Origin: Sipunculus nudus
Lineage: Eukaryota; Annelida; Sipuncula; Golfingiida; Sipunculidae
Assembly (NCBI GenBank): GCA_026874595.1
Contig: CM049317.1
Coordinates: forward strand, 51,787,618-51,851,617
Direction of reading: 5' to 3'
Length of the DNA stretch: 64,000 bases
Shown here: positions 48,885-61,636 of the stretch, in pieces
How positions within the stretch are numbered: position 1 is the stretch's first letter
Layout of the letters: each line of letters starts with the position of its first letter
Notes under the pieces: model-generated
Databases searched by the model: none
The model's input: the letters and a program-made list of their open reading frames with translations, nothing else
Told to the model about the DNA's origin: nothing
Made by a program: the position numbers and the translations under genes

Positions 48885-49415
48885 GATCAATTCCTCCAAG
48901 CCAAAGAAAGTATACGCTCATCGCGCAGCTACAGGTTGCTGCGGTCAAGACCTCAGCCCTATGCGCTCCTTAAGCATGTTCTCCGAGCCAACAGTCGCAA
49001 TGCCACGCCAAGCCAAGCAGGGAGCCGCAAAGGTCGCCACCGTCCATCCCGAGCCGGTAACCTTTTTAGAAAGCTACAGCATCCACAGCCACGAAGCCAG
49101 AAACAACCTACATTCCCTCCACCGATCCCAGCAGCGGAGACCAAGCCATACCATTCGAGAGCCGAACTCGATCTTATGAACGACACTGTTTCGAGACCCA
49201 TCGCCATTGTACTTGCAGTTTCGGCCAATTGGGCCGTATTAACCGGGTTTTCCAGTTATGCAAGTTTTAGCAAGTGTTTTCGTCATCAGCAGAGATCAAT
49301 ACCTGATTTGTCATGTTTGAAAACCTACATACAGTACAGAAAAGTAAAAAAAAAAACGAAAACAACTGTAGAAATGCTAACCTCGTTAAAATTTGCCAGT
49401 GAGGAAGATAACTGA
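48885..49415 (+). other. GC-richer block with long open frames
   Basis: About 177 codons open without a required ATG, ending TGA at 49413-49415. Another frame is open over 48721-49179, and the - strand is open at 48959-49228. The first half is basic and serine/proline-rich, as expected of untranslated GC-rich DNA or a decayed retroelement gag. I find no motif. The simultaneous opening of three frames argues against a gene. Confidence 0.2.
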
Positions 49416-50460
49416 TAGAAATTCCTCTCCGAATTATTGGATATTTTAATTGCTTGCTGTTAAATCCTGACTGCAACGTAAAAACCTGGAAAATCTTTTG
49501 CAGGCTGTGGCCTGTGTGCCACAACACAGGTGGCGACGTCTGTAGGGTTATGTGGGATTTACGTACTGTATGTTGCCTTCAAAGTAACCTAACCACTACC
49601 AATAAACTGCGTCTGTGCAAATCAGTTTAGACAATTATTCAGTTAATTTTTAAGTAAAATATATTTTTATTGATTCAGCAATGCATCTCTCGTGAGTATA
49701 GACACATGAGTAAATTTACTTATGTAAGTATATTGTGTCGCGTAAACAGACTTGCATATTTGGCGTATAAATACTCATCATATGAGTAAAAGTATATTTG
49801 CACGAGCTTGGGAGGCGATGCAAAAGTATATTTGCATGCACGTTACTTTACTTGTTAGTAAACTGAGTCATGAGTATAGATTTTATTTATTTGCAAACAT
49901 GAGCAAATTGAAATGTTATATTTTCAAAAAGGATTAACGATTACATTTACAATAATTTAACCAGCAATCGAGTCGCGCTATGTCATGTATTGGGGGAATG
50001 GGCCCAGCAACAACTACCAATGATGAGACCTCGCTGAGGCGACAACTACTTTATTCAGTCGAAACAACAAGAATCTCCAAGATGGCGCTGGGCAAAAAAC
50101 ACATTACAAAGAAATAAATGGACATAAAATACATGACTCCGACACATAAAAGAACCATGTCAAGCCAGATCCTATATTTCATATACATAAAAAGATACAA
50201 AATATAACATAATAAAAGGACACATTTAATGAATTTAGAAACACTTTCAATACGATTAAATAGCTATATAATTAAGTCCCGATGGCAGGCTTTACTCTAT
50301 TTTATATGTTGATTGTTGAAGAGCATTATTCACTTTATCCTGGTATTTAAGCTTCGTATACATTTGCAATATAATGTGTATTAGCTGAAGTTATCAGCTC
50401 ATTTTGGCCGAATAAAAAAAAGTTTCCCAGCAAAACAATCCCGGCAAAACATCATCCCGG
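49416..50460. other. Intergenic
   Basis: AT-rich. GAGTAAAAGTATATTTGCA-like phrases recur loosely at 49730-49840. No gene supported. Confidence 0.4.
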
Positions 50461-51122
50461 CTTAATATCTCCAGTTTAACCGTTTTATAGGGCTACGCGT
50501 TGTTATGATACTGTGTGTGAGAAACACTCCCAAATGTCTGTTTACCAGAGTAAAACTGCGTGACCGGAGGTCCGATCTTGCCCACACAAGAAAATTCCCA
50601 AACAATGAGAAGAAACAATACGGTAAAAAACGGTTGGAAGATTGTAAAATCTTGTTTGTGGAGTTAGACGGAACGGCCGCCAGGTGGCGTGCGCTATGTT
50701 TCATCCGTATTAGTCCAGCGGTTAAGCTCCCATATTTGGAGGAATTGTGCAAAAAACATGAAAGAAGCATGAAAGTTGGCAGAAGTATTCGTTGGAGCTT
50801 TTTGATGAATTGCAGATATAGGGCCAAGATGAAAATGAATTATCCAAGATGGCGGCAAAGATGGCCGCCTGATTAGAAAATGTCAATAGCTTGAGATATT
50901 ATGTCCCGAGAAAGCATTGTAAGTACTCTAATACTATGTTTTTTTGACCGAGCAATTTCAATTTTTGAGGTTCCAAACATCTCCAGGCACTCATTAGCTG
51001 TTTTTTTTTTCGAATAATGATATATTCCCATTAGTCCAGCGGTTAAGCTACATATTGAGAAGAATTGTGCAAAAGATGAAAAAAGAATGAAACTTGGCAT
51101 AATAATTTTTCAGATCATACTC
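50461..51122 (+). repeat. Family P head fragments, two partial copies
   Basis: ATTAGTCCAGCGGTTAAGCT followed by GAATTGTGCAAAA and a GCATGAAA or GAATGAAA block occurs at 50708-50880 and again at 51030-51110. The second copy runs straight into the first 2588-bp unit. A 121-123-codon ORF on both strands over 50462-50876 is repeat sequence. Confidence 0.6.
50675..50693 (+). promoter_or_regulatory. CTCF-like motif, upstream of the macrosatellite
   Basis: The core GCCGCCAGGTGGCGTGC closely matches the bilaterian CTCF consensus (CCASYAGRKGGCRS, one mismatch). Binding is not demonstrated. Confidence 0.4.
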
Positions 51123-52000
51123 TGTATGTTGAGATAAGGGGCCGAGCGGAATTCATCGTGTCTTGGTAAAATCCAAGAAGGCGGCCAAGATGGCCACTAA
51201 AATATAAAATACCAATACAGCCGGTTATATTAGTCCTAGAATGCATTGCAAGTGCACTGTTTCTATGTTATTGGGGACGAGAAATTCATTTATAAGGGTT
51301 TCACGTCTGTATCATGAATGTGTATTGTGAATGTGTGAATGTGGTATTGAAATTGTGCTAAAATAACCCTTTTAACCAGCACATCAAACGGTAAAACGTA
51401 TTTGTTGATTATCGTACTGAAATTTAATATATTTGTTTATTTTAAGTATTTGAACACTATGTCTCTTTCAATGTAATGAAAAGGACAGTCGATTGGATAA
51501 ACGATCGGCTATCTTCACTGGCGACCAAGTTTCTGCCCCGATGTTGCTATGAGAGTGGGTTGTAGTGGTCCGTACAAAGTCTTTTGTTTTCTTCGAGTCC
51601 TCTGATTCCATTCACCACTTCGCCAACTGAGCCATGGAAAGTGCCTTGTAGTGGTTATTGTAAACAGTTGTACAATCCATATATAAAAAGTTTTATTTGT
51701 ATCTAAGTTAACTGCTCTTTTGCTTTGAGGTGATGGTGCAGCTTCCAGACTCTTTGCTTGCATTACGACAGAATCAGTACATATTAAGAGGTTTACATCT
51801 TTATGCTGTATGCTACGCTTTCTTTTTAAAATGATAGATTTAGGCCTGTTGGTATCACTTTCTATTTAATGAGAATGAGGTTATCCATATGATAAAGATG
51901 GCATGTTGTTAAGAAGAAGTCATAAACTACCGTCAAGGCATTTGAGCAAATCTCTTGGTTTGTGGTGCGATTTCACCATTATGCCATTGAGACATCGACA

Positions 52001-52062
52001 GGGTTCGAACCGGGGACCATGTAGAAGCGACGTTCTAACCCTGTATATGCTATCTTTTATCT
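52001..52062 (-). other. tRNA-like SINE fragment, unit 1
   Basis: On the - strand GGTTAGAACGTC (A-box remnant) precedes CCCCGGTTCGAACCC, a perfect B-box, as in the 3' half of a tRNA. It lacks a full cloverleaf and is not called as a tRNA gene. Confidence 0.45.
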
Positions 52063-54588
52063 TTACACTGTAGTGATGGTGCATGACAGCATCTTGACAC
52101 TTGTAGACACTTGTGCAGTTTGCCGTTTACCTGCTACATTGGAAATACATGTGGTGAATATTTCTAACAATATATGCATGTACTACATGAATCAACAAAT
52201 GTGCATAATGTCAGCAAAGGAAAGTATTTTGTTGACGCCAACGCATTATGCAAAGTGAATTTAATTGGCAACTAGTTGGAAAGGAACAAGTTTTATATAA
52301 AAAAAAATATCTTACAGCGAAGGGTAATGATACCTTACTGACACATGTGTTGGTCCTTTTATACGAGCATACAGTCTAAAGTCTGCGTCATCACCATATC
52401 ACAATATTTGTAATCTGCATAAGGTATCTACATCAGTGTTGATTATTTCATGCATTCATCACCATTACAAATGCAGCATAAAGCAACATGTTGCGCACCT
52501 CTCATGTGTGTTGATTCTGTTTTCATGCCAACATACAGTCTGAAAGCCATCAGTACATGGCAAAAGAAGCTTGAAATATATATAGTAAACAGGTGTGAGC
52601 TTCTTCATAATCGCGTATCTTGTCATGCACGCATGTAGTCTAAATAAATTATAAATAAAAGTCTTTCCATTGAAACAGACATAGTGTTCAGCATGAACAT
52701 TTGGATTTTTTTTTATAATTGTACTAATAAAGATTTACATAAGTGATAAGTTGATTGTAAAATTTAATATCATGTTTGAAGATTTTTAAAAATCCTAACT
52801 TTTCTTCAAGGATATATCAAGCTCCCACTTTGATACCAGACAGAATACCCGAGTTTCTTTCATCCCTCATCTCTGCAAAGCAGTTAATACATTCGTCTGT
52901 ATGCAAATAAAGGGATTTCACACAGAGGAAATCAGATATGAAACAATAATATGATAAAACCTACCCCAGCATTTAAAAGTGCAGTATTCAACAAATTTTA
53001 TTGTTCGGTGTGCTGATGAAAAAGGGATTTTTAGCACAATTTCAGTAGGTACACACAAGGCAGAATCTATATAACTGACAGGCGTAGGCTTTTAACATAG
53101 GTCTGTATCCTGCCAGGCACGCATTCAGTCTGATATAAAAGTTATATGCAAGATAAACTTTGTATTATATTTGTTGTCTAATTTATTTTATGATAATATA
53201 AAGTTAATATGGATATCACAGTTAGTTATAATTACTATTACATGCCATTCTCCATGGCCCGGATGGTGGCGCTCGGTGGTATATATACATTGATGGAGGA
53301 AAGCGAAGGACAAGGAGGAAATCACCCACATTAGACAGGCCATTACAAACTAATCTGATAGGACCGATGCGCCAGTTGAGATAGCCGAGCGTCTTACCAA
53401 ACCACTGTCCATTTCATTACATTGAAACCGATATAGGGCTCAAATACGTAAAATTAATATATATGTTAAATGTCAGCACAGTTGGAATTATGCATTTGAT
53501 ATTTCCCAGTTGCACTAACAGAGGTTTACAAGAATGCTGATCGTAAAATCTAATAAAATGTATATAGGTTTCAAACATTCTAATGATTAGTGTTTATGGA
53601 CATATCAAGTTCAATCCTAATTTTATTCCAGATTTCGACAGATAAGTTTTTGCACCCATCACCTCTTCAAAGCAATAACATTTGTTAGCATGCAAATAAA
53701 GGGTAATTAATGTATGTTGAGATAAGGGGCCGAGCGGAATTCATCGTGTCTTGGTAAAATCCAAGAAGGCGGCCAAGATGGCCACTAAAATATAAAATAC
53801 CAATACAGCCGGTTATATTAGTCCTAGAATGCATTGCAAGTGCACTGTTTCTATGTTATTGGGGACGAGAAATTCATTTATAAGGGTTTCACGTCTGTAT
53901 CATGAATGTGTATTGTGAATGTGTGAATGTGGTATTGAAATTGTGCTAAAATAACCCTTTTAACCAGCACATCAAACGGTAAAACGTATTTGTTGATTAT
54001 CGTACTGAAATTTAATATATTTGTTTATTTTAAGTATTTGAACACTATGTCTCTTTCAATGTAATGAAAAGGACAGTCGATTGGATAAACGATCGGCTAT
54101 CTTCACTGGCGACCAAGTTTCTGCCCCGATGTTGCTATGAGAGTGGGTTGTAGTGGTCCGTACAAAGTCTTTTGTTTTCTTCGAGTCCTCTGATTCCATT
54201 CACCACTTCGCCAACTGAGCCATGGAAAGTGCCTTGTAGTGGTTATTGTAAACAGTTGTACAATCCATATATAAAAAGTTTTATTTGTATCTAAGTTAAC
54301 TGCTCTTTTGCTTTGAGGTGATGGTGCAGCTTCCAGACTCTTTGCTTGCATTACGACAGAATCAGTACATATTAAGAGGTTTACATCTTTATGCTGTATG
54401 CTACGCTTTCTTTTTAAAATGATAGATTTAGGCCTGTTGGTATCACTTTCTATTTAATGAGAATGAGGTTATCCATATGATAAAGATGGCATGTTGTTAA
54501 GAAGAAGTCATAAACTACCGTCAAGGCATTTGAGCAAATCTCTTGGTTTGTGGTGCGATTTCACCATTATGCCATTGAGACATCGACA

Positions 54589-54650
54589 GGGTTCGAACCG
54601 GGGACCATGTAGAAGCGACGTTCTAACCCTGTATATGCTATCTTTTATCT
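54589..54650 (-). other. tRNA-like SINE fragment, unit 2
   Basis: Identical to the fragment in unit 1. Confidence 0.45.
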
Positions 54651-57176
54651 TTACACTGTAGTGATGGTGCATGACAGCATCTTGACACTTGTAGACACTT
54701 GTGCAGTTTGCCGTTTACCTGCTACATTGGAAATACATGTGGTGAATATTTCTAACAATATATGCATGTACTACATGAATCAACAAATGTGCATAATGTC
54801 AGCAAAGGAAAGTATTTTGTTGACGCCAACGCATTATGCAAAGTGAATTTAATTGGCAACTAGTTGGAAAGGAACAAGTTTTATATAAAAAAAAATATCT
54901 TACAGCGAAGGGTAATGATACCTTACTGACACATGTGTTGGTCCTTTTATACGAGCATACAGTCTAAAGTCTGCGTCATCACCATATCACAATATTTGTA
55001 ATCTGCATAAGGTATCTACATCAGTGTTGATTATTTCATGCATTCATCACCATTACAAATGCAGCATAAAGCAACATGTTGCGCACCTCTCATGTGTGTT
55101 GATTCTGTTTTCATGCCAACATACAGTCTGAAAGCCATCAGTACATGGCAAAAGAAGCTTGAAATATATATAGTAAACAGGTGTGAGCTTCTTCATAATC
55201 GCGTATCTTGTCATGCACGCATGTAGTCTAAATAAATTATAAATAAAAGTCTTTCCATTGAAACAGACATGGTGTTCAGCATGAACATTTGGATTTTTTT
55301 TTATAATTGTACTAATAAAGATTTACATAAGTGATAAGTTGATTGTAAAATTTAATATCATGTTTGAAGATTTTTAAAAATCCTAACTTTTCTTCAAGGA
55401 TATATCAAGCTCCCACTTTGATACCAGACAGAATACCCGAGTTTCTTTCATCCCTCATCTCTGCAAAGCAGTTAATACATTCGTCTGTATGCAAATAAAG
55501 GGATTTCACACAGAGGAAATCAGATATGAAACAATAATATGATAAAACCTACCCCAGCATTTAAAAGTGCAGTATTCAACAAATTTTATTGTTCGGTGTG
55601 CTGATGAAAAAGGGATTTTTAGCACAATTTCAGTAGGTACACACAAGGCAGAATCTATATAACTGACAGGCGTAGGCTTTTAACATAGGTCTGTATCCTG
55701 CCAGGCACGCATTCAGTCTGATATAAAAGTTATATGCAAGATAAACTTTGTATTATATTTGTTGTCTAATTTATTTTATGATAATATAAAGTTAATATGG
55801 ATATCACAGTTAGTTATAATTACTATTACATGCCATTCTCCATGGCCCGGATGGTGGCGCTCGGTGGTATATATACATTGATGGAGGAAAGCGAAGGACA
55901 AGGAGGAAATCACCCACATTAGACAGGCCATTACAAACTAATCTGATAGGACCGATGCGCCAGTTGAGATAGCCGAGCGTCTTACCAAACCACTGTCCAT
56001 TTCATTACATTGAAACCGATATAGGGCTCAAATACGTAAAATTAATATATATGTTAAATGTCAGCACAGTTGGAATTATGCATTTGATATTTCCCAGTTG
56101 CACTAACAGAGGTTTACAAGAATGCTGATCGTAAAATCTAATAAAATGTATATAGGTTTCAAACATTCTAATGATTAGTGTTTATGGACATATCAAGTTC
56201 AATCCTAATTTTATTCCAGATTTCGACAGATAAGTTTTTGCACCCATCACCTCTTCAAAGCAATAACATTTGTTAGCATGCAAAAAAAGGGTAATTAATG
56301 TATGTTGAGATAAGGGGCCGAGCGGAATTCATCGTGTCTTGGTAAAATCCAAGAAGGCGGCCAAGATGGCCACTAAAATATAAAATACCAATACAGCCGG
56401 TTATATTAGTCCTAGAATGCATTGCAAGTGCACTGTTTCTATGTTATTGGGGACGAGAAATTCATTTATAAGGGTTTCACGTCTGTATCATGAATGTGTA
56501 TTGTGAATGTGTGAATGTGGTATTGAAATTGTGCTAAAATAACCCTTTTAACCAGCACATCAAACGGTAAAACGTATTTGTTGATTATCGTACTGAAATT
56601 TAATATATTTGTTTATTTTAAGTATTTGAACACTATGTCTCTTTCAATGTAATGAAAAGGACAGTCGATTGGATAAACGATCGGCTATCTTCACTGGCGA
56701 CCAAGTTTCTGCCCCGATGTTGCTATGAGAGTGGGTTGTAGTGGTCCGTACAAAGTCTTTTGTTTTCTTCGAGTCCTCTGATTCCATTCACCACTTCGCC
56801 AACTGAGCCATGGAAAGTGCCTTGTAGTGGTTATTGTAAACAGTTGTACAATCCATATATAAAAAGTTTTATTTGTATCTAAGTTAACTGCTCTTTTGCT
56901 TTGAGGTGATGGTGCAGCTTCCAGACTCTTTGCTTGCATTACGACAGAATCAGTACATATTAAGAGGTTTACATCTTTATGCTGTATGCTACGCTTTCTT
57001 TTTAAAATGATAGATTTAGGCCTGTTGGTATCACTTTCTATTTAATGAGAATGAGGTTATCCATATGATAAAGATGGCATGTTGTTAAGAAGAAGTCATA
57101 AACTACCGTCAAGGCATTTGAGCAAATCTCTTGGTTTGTGGTGCGATTTCACCATTATGCCATTGAGACATCGACA

Positions 57177-57238
57177 GGGTTCGAACCGGGGACCATGTAG
57201 AAGCGACGTTCTAACCCTGTATATGCTATCTTTTATCT
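57177..57238 (-). other. tRNA-like SINE fragment, unit 3
   Basis: Identical to the fragment in unit 1. Confidence 0.45.
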
Positions 57239-58885
57239 TTACACTGTAGTGATGGTGCATGACAGCATCTTGACACTTGTAGACACTTGTGCAGTTTGCC
57301 GTTTACCTGCTACATTGGAAATACATGTGGTGAATATTTCTAACAATATATGCATGTACTACATGAATCAACAAATGTGCATAATGTCAGCAAAGGAAAG
57401 TATTTTGTTGACGCCAACGCATTATGCAAAGTGAATTTAATTGGCAACTAGTTGGAAAGGAACAAGTTTTATATAAAAAAAAATATCTTACAGCGAAGGG
57501 TAATGATACCTTACTGACACATGTGTTGGTCCTTTTATACGAGCATACAGTCTAAAGTCTGCGTCATCACCATATCACAATATTTGTAATCTGCATAAGG
57601 TATCTACATCAGTGTTGATTATTTCATGCATTCATCACCATTACAAATGCAGCATAAAGCAACATGTTGCGCACCTCTCATGTGTGTTGATTCTGTTTTC
57701 ATGCCAACATACAGTCTGAAAGCCATCAGTACATGGCAAAAGAAGCTTGAAATATATATAGTAAACAGGTGTGAGCTTCTTCATAATCGCGTATCTTGTC
57801 ATGCACGCATGTAGTCTAAATAAATTATAAATAAAAGTCTTTCCATTGAAACAGACTTAGTGTTCAGCATGAACATTTGGATTTTTTTTATAATTGTACT
57901 AATAAAGATTTACATAAGTGATAAGTTGATTGTAAAATTTAATATCATGTTTGAAGATTTTTAAAAATCCTAACTTTTCTTCAAGGATATATCAAGCTCC
58001 CACTTTGATACCAGACAGAATACCCGAGTTTCTTTCATCCCTCATCTCTGCAAAGCAGTTAATACATTCGTCTGTATGCAAATAAAGGGATTTCACACAG
58101 AGGAAATCAGATATGAAACAATAATATGATAAAACCTACCCCAGCATTTAAAAGTGCAGTATTCAACAAATTTTATTGTTCGGTGTGCTGATGAAAAAGG
58201 GATTTTTAGCACAATTTCAGTAGGTACACACAAGGCAGAATCTATATAACTGACAGGCGTAGGCTTTTAACATAGGTCTGTATCCTGCCAGGCACGCATT
58301 CAGTCTGATATAAAAGTTATATGCAAGATAAACTTTGTATTATATTTGTTGTCTAATTTATTTTATGATAATATAAAGTTAATATGGATATCACAGTTAG
58401 TTATAATTACTATTACATGCCATTCTCCATGGCCCGGATGGTGGCGCTCGGTGGTATATATACATTGATGGAGGAAAGCGAAGGACAAGGAGGAAATCAC
58501 CCACATTAGACAGGCCATTACAAACTAATCTGATAGGACCGATGCGCCAGTTGAGATAGCCGAGCGTCTTACCAAACCACTGTCCATTTCATTACATTGA
58601 AACCGATATAGGGCTCAAATACGTAAAATTAATATATATGTTAAATGTCAGCACAGTTGGAATTATGCATTTGATATTTCCCAGTTGCACTAACAGAGGT
58701 TTACAAGAATGCTGATCGTAAAATCTAATAAAATGTATATAGGTTTCAAACATTCTAATGATTAGTGTTTATGGACATATCAAGTTCAATCCTAATTTTA
58801 TTCCAGATTTCGACAGATAAGTTTTTGCACCCATCACCTCTTCAAAGCAATAACATTTGTTAGCATGCAAATAAAGGGTAATTAA

Positions 58886-59170
58886 AAGGAAGAAAAGAAG
58901 AAATATTGAAATAAAATCTGTTCCCCTGTTCAAGCATCCAAATACATAACAATGCAGACAAACCTAAACCAGCAAATGACACTTTCATTTGACAACGATC
59001 ACAATGCATGCGACTACTGCGCAGAAATCAACAAATAATGTCTGCTTTCCATTGTATACAAAATCAAATTTAGGACAATTTTTCATTATAAAAAAAATTA
59101 TTCATAGAGTCATTTTACAGACTTTTAACGCTTATAAATGGATTTCTCGACCCCAAAAACATAGGCTATG
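58886..59170 (-). repeat. Inverted family P fragment
   Basis: After unit 3 the sequence is unique for about 240 bp. Then 59133-59168 reads as the reverse complement of the family P block CTATGTTTTGGGGTCGAGAA. Confidence 0.5.
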
Positions 59171-60235
59171 TTTGTTTGTCAGTACTCTCCTGGCTACAAT
59201 TTTGTAGCAATCTGTCTGAAACTTACAGGGTTGATTGTAAGTCAAAAGTCCTGGAAGCCTATCTCACGGCAAGTCATTTTGTCTCAACTTTGTGTCGCTT
59301 TGTCAATATGTCTGTCTGTCTGTCTGTCTGTCTGTCAGTTGTCCTCAATTTCGCCTTCTTGTTGGTTCCCCTTATCACGAATATAGCATTATAGAGGCCA
59401 CAATTTTGCAGGAATCCTTCTGATACATTTTTGTCATATACTAATATCTCGAAGTTTTTTTTTCATTTTCGGGATATGGCCGCTAGGGGGCGTTGCACTA
59501 AAACACTACACCGTATCATTTTTTAGCCATATCTCCGAAACTTTAACCTTAATTACATAAACTATAGATTATTTTCTGCCTCTGGGTCTTCATTGTAACA
59601 TAAGCCATCTGGTCTCAGCTTTCTGTCACTTTGTCAGTTTGTTAGTCTATTTGTCAATTGTCCTCAGTTTTGCCTTCTAGCTGGTCCTTGCCTCTGTTAT
59701 ATAGCATTCTACAGGCCACAATTTACCAGGAATCACTTTGTAACTTTCACCTATCGTATATCGGAACGATTTCTTGAAGCTGTATATCTATTTTCTATAG
59801 GTCAAAGTTCAAGGTCATGAAAACACGTCAAATTATTTCCATCGTAACTTTGTCAATATTGGTCCAATCTTTACAAACTATTGCTTATTTTCTAGCTCTC
59901 TGTCTTCTTAATGACATGTTCTGGTTATCTGTCCTCAAGTCTGGGTCAGAGTTTGTCCGGCAAGGCGTGACCTCTTGTCTTCTTGTTTTTGGGGTTACTG
60001 GGTCAAAGGTCAAAGCCACATGACCTACTTCTTAAAACAAAGCTTTGGGACGCGTTTTAAGCCAAACCGGTTGACCAGAACCTTTCATCTTTCACATATA
60101 GCTCATCCACCCACGGATGAAGAACCTAATCGAGTATGAATTAAGTCACATGGCCAAAGGTTCTGTGTAAAACTAGTAAACCCCGTAAAATGATGCTCAA
60201 GTGCGAGGGTATGCTCCGTTTTTCGGTGCCCTTGT
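59171..60235 (+). repeat. HINE-like dispersed repeat
   Basis: Contains (TCTG)n at 59309-59336, GGTCAAAGTTCAAGGTCATG and GGGTCAAAGGTCA (60000-60012) phrases, two related sub-blocks (CTCAATTTCGCCTTCT and CTCAGTTTTGCCTTCT), and an end resembling 3846-3885 (CGGTGCCCTTGTT). No coding potential. ORFs of about 70 codons here are translated repeats. Confidence 0.5.
59477..59495 (+). promoter_or_regulatory. CTCF-like motif, downstream of the macrosatellite
   Basis: TGGCCGCTAGGGGGCGTTG is a near-consensus CTCF site on the same strand as the motif at 50675. Whether it is bound is unknown. Confidence 0.42.
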
Positions 60236-60740
60236 TTGCAATAGGACTGTAGCGTAGATCAGACCTGCAATCTTCAACTGCACAAATCCATTTGAAGTGT
60301 AGACCTACTTACTCCTAATGACAAATCCATAATCATTGCAGACAAGCTCCACACTATACAACCCTCTCTTTCAAAGGTTACCCTGCAGTTAACATCGTCA
60401 GCGGGAGGGCAGGGGGGCGTAAAATACCTGTCATTAGGAGACACCCGGAGCATGTTGGGTCAAAATTCATGAACGCTCAAATTTGCAGGCCCCCTGCTGT
60501 AGGGAAGGGAACCGCATGCGTCATTAAATGTGACTATAACTTCTGTACTGGAAACACTTGCCGGTATTTATTTAAATGTTATATATACTTGTTTTATATT
60601 CTTCTAAAGACCTAGTATATAACTGCGGATATATGTTGGTCTGACTGTCCTGACAAAATTAATGGAAACAATTTAATAAAGCAATTACATATTTTATTAT
60701 ATTTTTAAGTCAGTCATGTAGGAATCGGGTAAACTTTTCA
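60236..60740. other. Intergenic
   Basis: Mixed sequence with a GC-richer patch at 60395-60500. No gene or repeat recognised. Confidence 0.4.
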
Positions 60741-61190
60741 AGGACACAGATTTGGACTTGGACTCGGACTCGGACTTGGACTCGAGGGACTCGGACTTGT
60801 ACTCTGGCTGGGAGGTCAGGACCCGAGAAATCAGGCCGAGTCCATCTCGAGTCCAGTAGGCTGTCACATACTGTATAACGAACGATGGTACGCATGAGTG
60901 AACTCTATACGTATACAAAAAGAATATAACAACAAATCACACTAGACAAACTTATTTCTAAGTATTCATTAACTATTTAAAATATTCAAGTAAAAGGCAC
61001 GTGTAAACCAACTTGTATCATTTACTCAAATATTAAACAAATTCTTTTAATAAGAATATTTGTATCGGACTCGGGTTCAAAATGACTCTGACTCGAAGAA
61101 TGGAAGGTGGATTTGGACTCGAACCTCAAGTACTCGAACTTGGACTCGGATTCGAGTGGCCTGGACTCGGACTTGCAATACACAATTCAA
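60741..61190 (+). repeat. GGACTY minisatellite element, copy 2
   Basis: Clusters of GGACTC/GGACTT at 60750-60860 and 61065-61180 surround an AT-rich middle containing TCTTTTAATAAGAA, as in 30395-31085. Confidence 0.65.
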
Positions 61191-61636
61191 AAAGTTGCAT
61201 CCATTGGAATACACTTCACGGTGTTGAACGAGAGCTATCACAAGTGTTCTTTTACTTTTGCATAATTCCAAAACTTACGGCCTGTTCAGAATTGGGTGAA
61301 TTCGCTCCTTAACTAAATAAAATATCAGTAATTATGAGTTTTACCATTTCGTGTGGAAAAGCATAGCAGCCATGCAGACAGCTTTAACTAGTTTGATTTG
61401 GCAACTGTTCCGAACAAGATCAGGTAAATTATATAAACTGGGATAAAAGTTTGTTTTGATAGCAAATGAGTGGCCATTATGAACCAGTGCAATTAATATA
61501 TATGCACATATTATTTCTTTGCTGATGAAAAATACTGAAGTGCTCATAATCATGTGAAGGGGGGTTGATCAATGTAATATTTCCCTACAAAAGCAAGGTT
61601 AAAAAAAACTTAGATGCCAATTTGAGCCTTAATTAT
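61191..61636. other. Intergenic
   Basis: No gene or repeat recognised. Confidence 0.4.

Larger units (their letters stand above)
51123..58885 (+). repeat. 2588-bp macrosatellite, three direct units
   Basis: Units 51123-53710, 53711-56298 and 56299-58885 start TGTATGTTGAGATAAGG and end GGGTAATTAA. The third is one T shorter in a T run. I see only about four substitutions across all three, so they are over 99.9 percent identical and very recent. Each begins with family P sequence, contains a tRNA-like fragment, and has small ORFs (61, 62 and 82 codons) repeated identically that show no motifs. No gene is evident. Confidence 0.95.

Noticed and set aside
48885-49415. A 159-177-codon protein gene
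   Set aside because: Three frames are open at once in a GC-rich block, with no motif, no clear start and no splice context. Kept only as a low-confidence note.
50462-50876. Overlapping 121/123-codon ORFs on both strands
   Set aside because: The sequence is family P repeat, found in several other places with broken frames.
51515-57814. Nine repeated small ORFs (61, 62 and 82 codons) as tandem genes
   Set aside because: Repetition comes from the near-identical 2588-bp units and says nothing about selection. No motif, start context or conserved relative elsewhere in the window.
51123-58885. CRISPR-like or phage-like repeat array
   Set aside because: Units are 2.6 kb with no short repeat-spacer structure, and the DNA is clearly metazoan.
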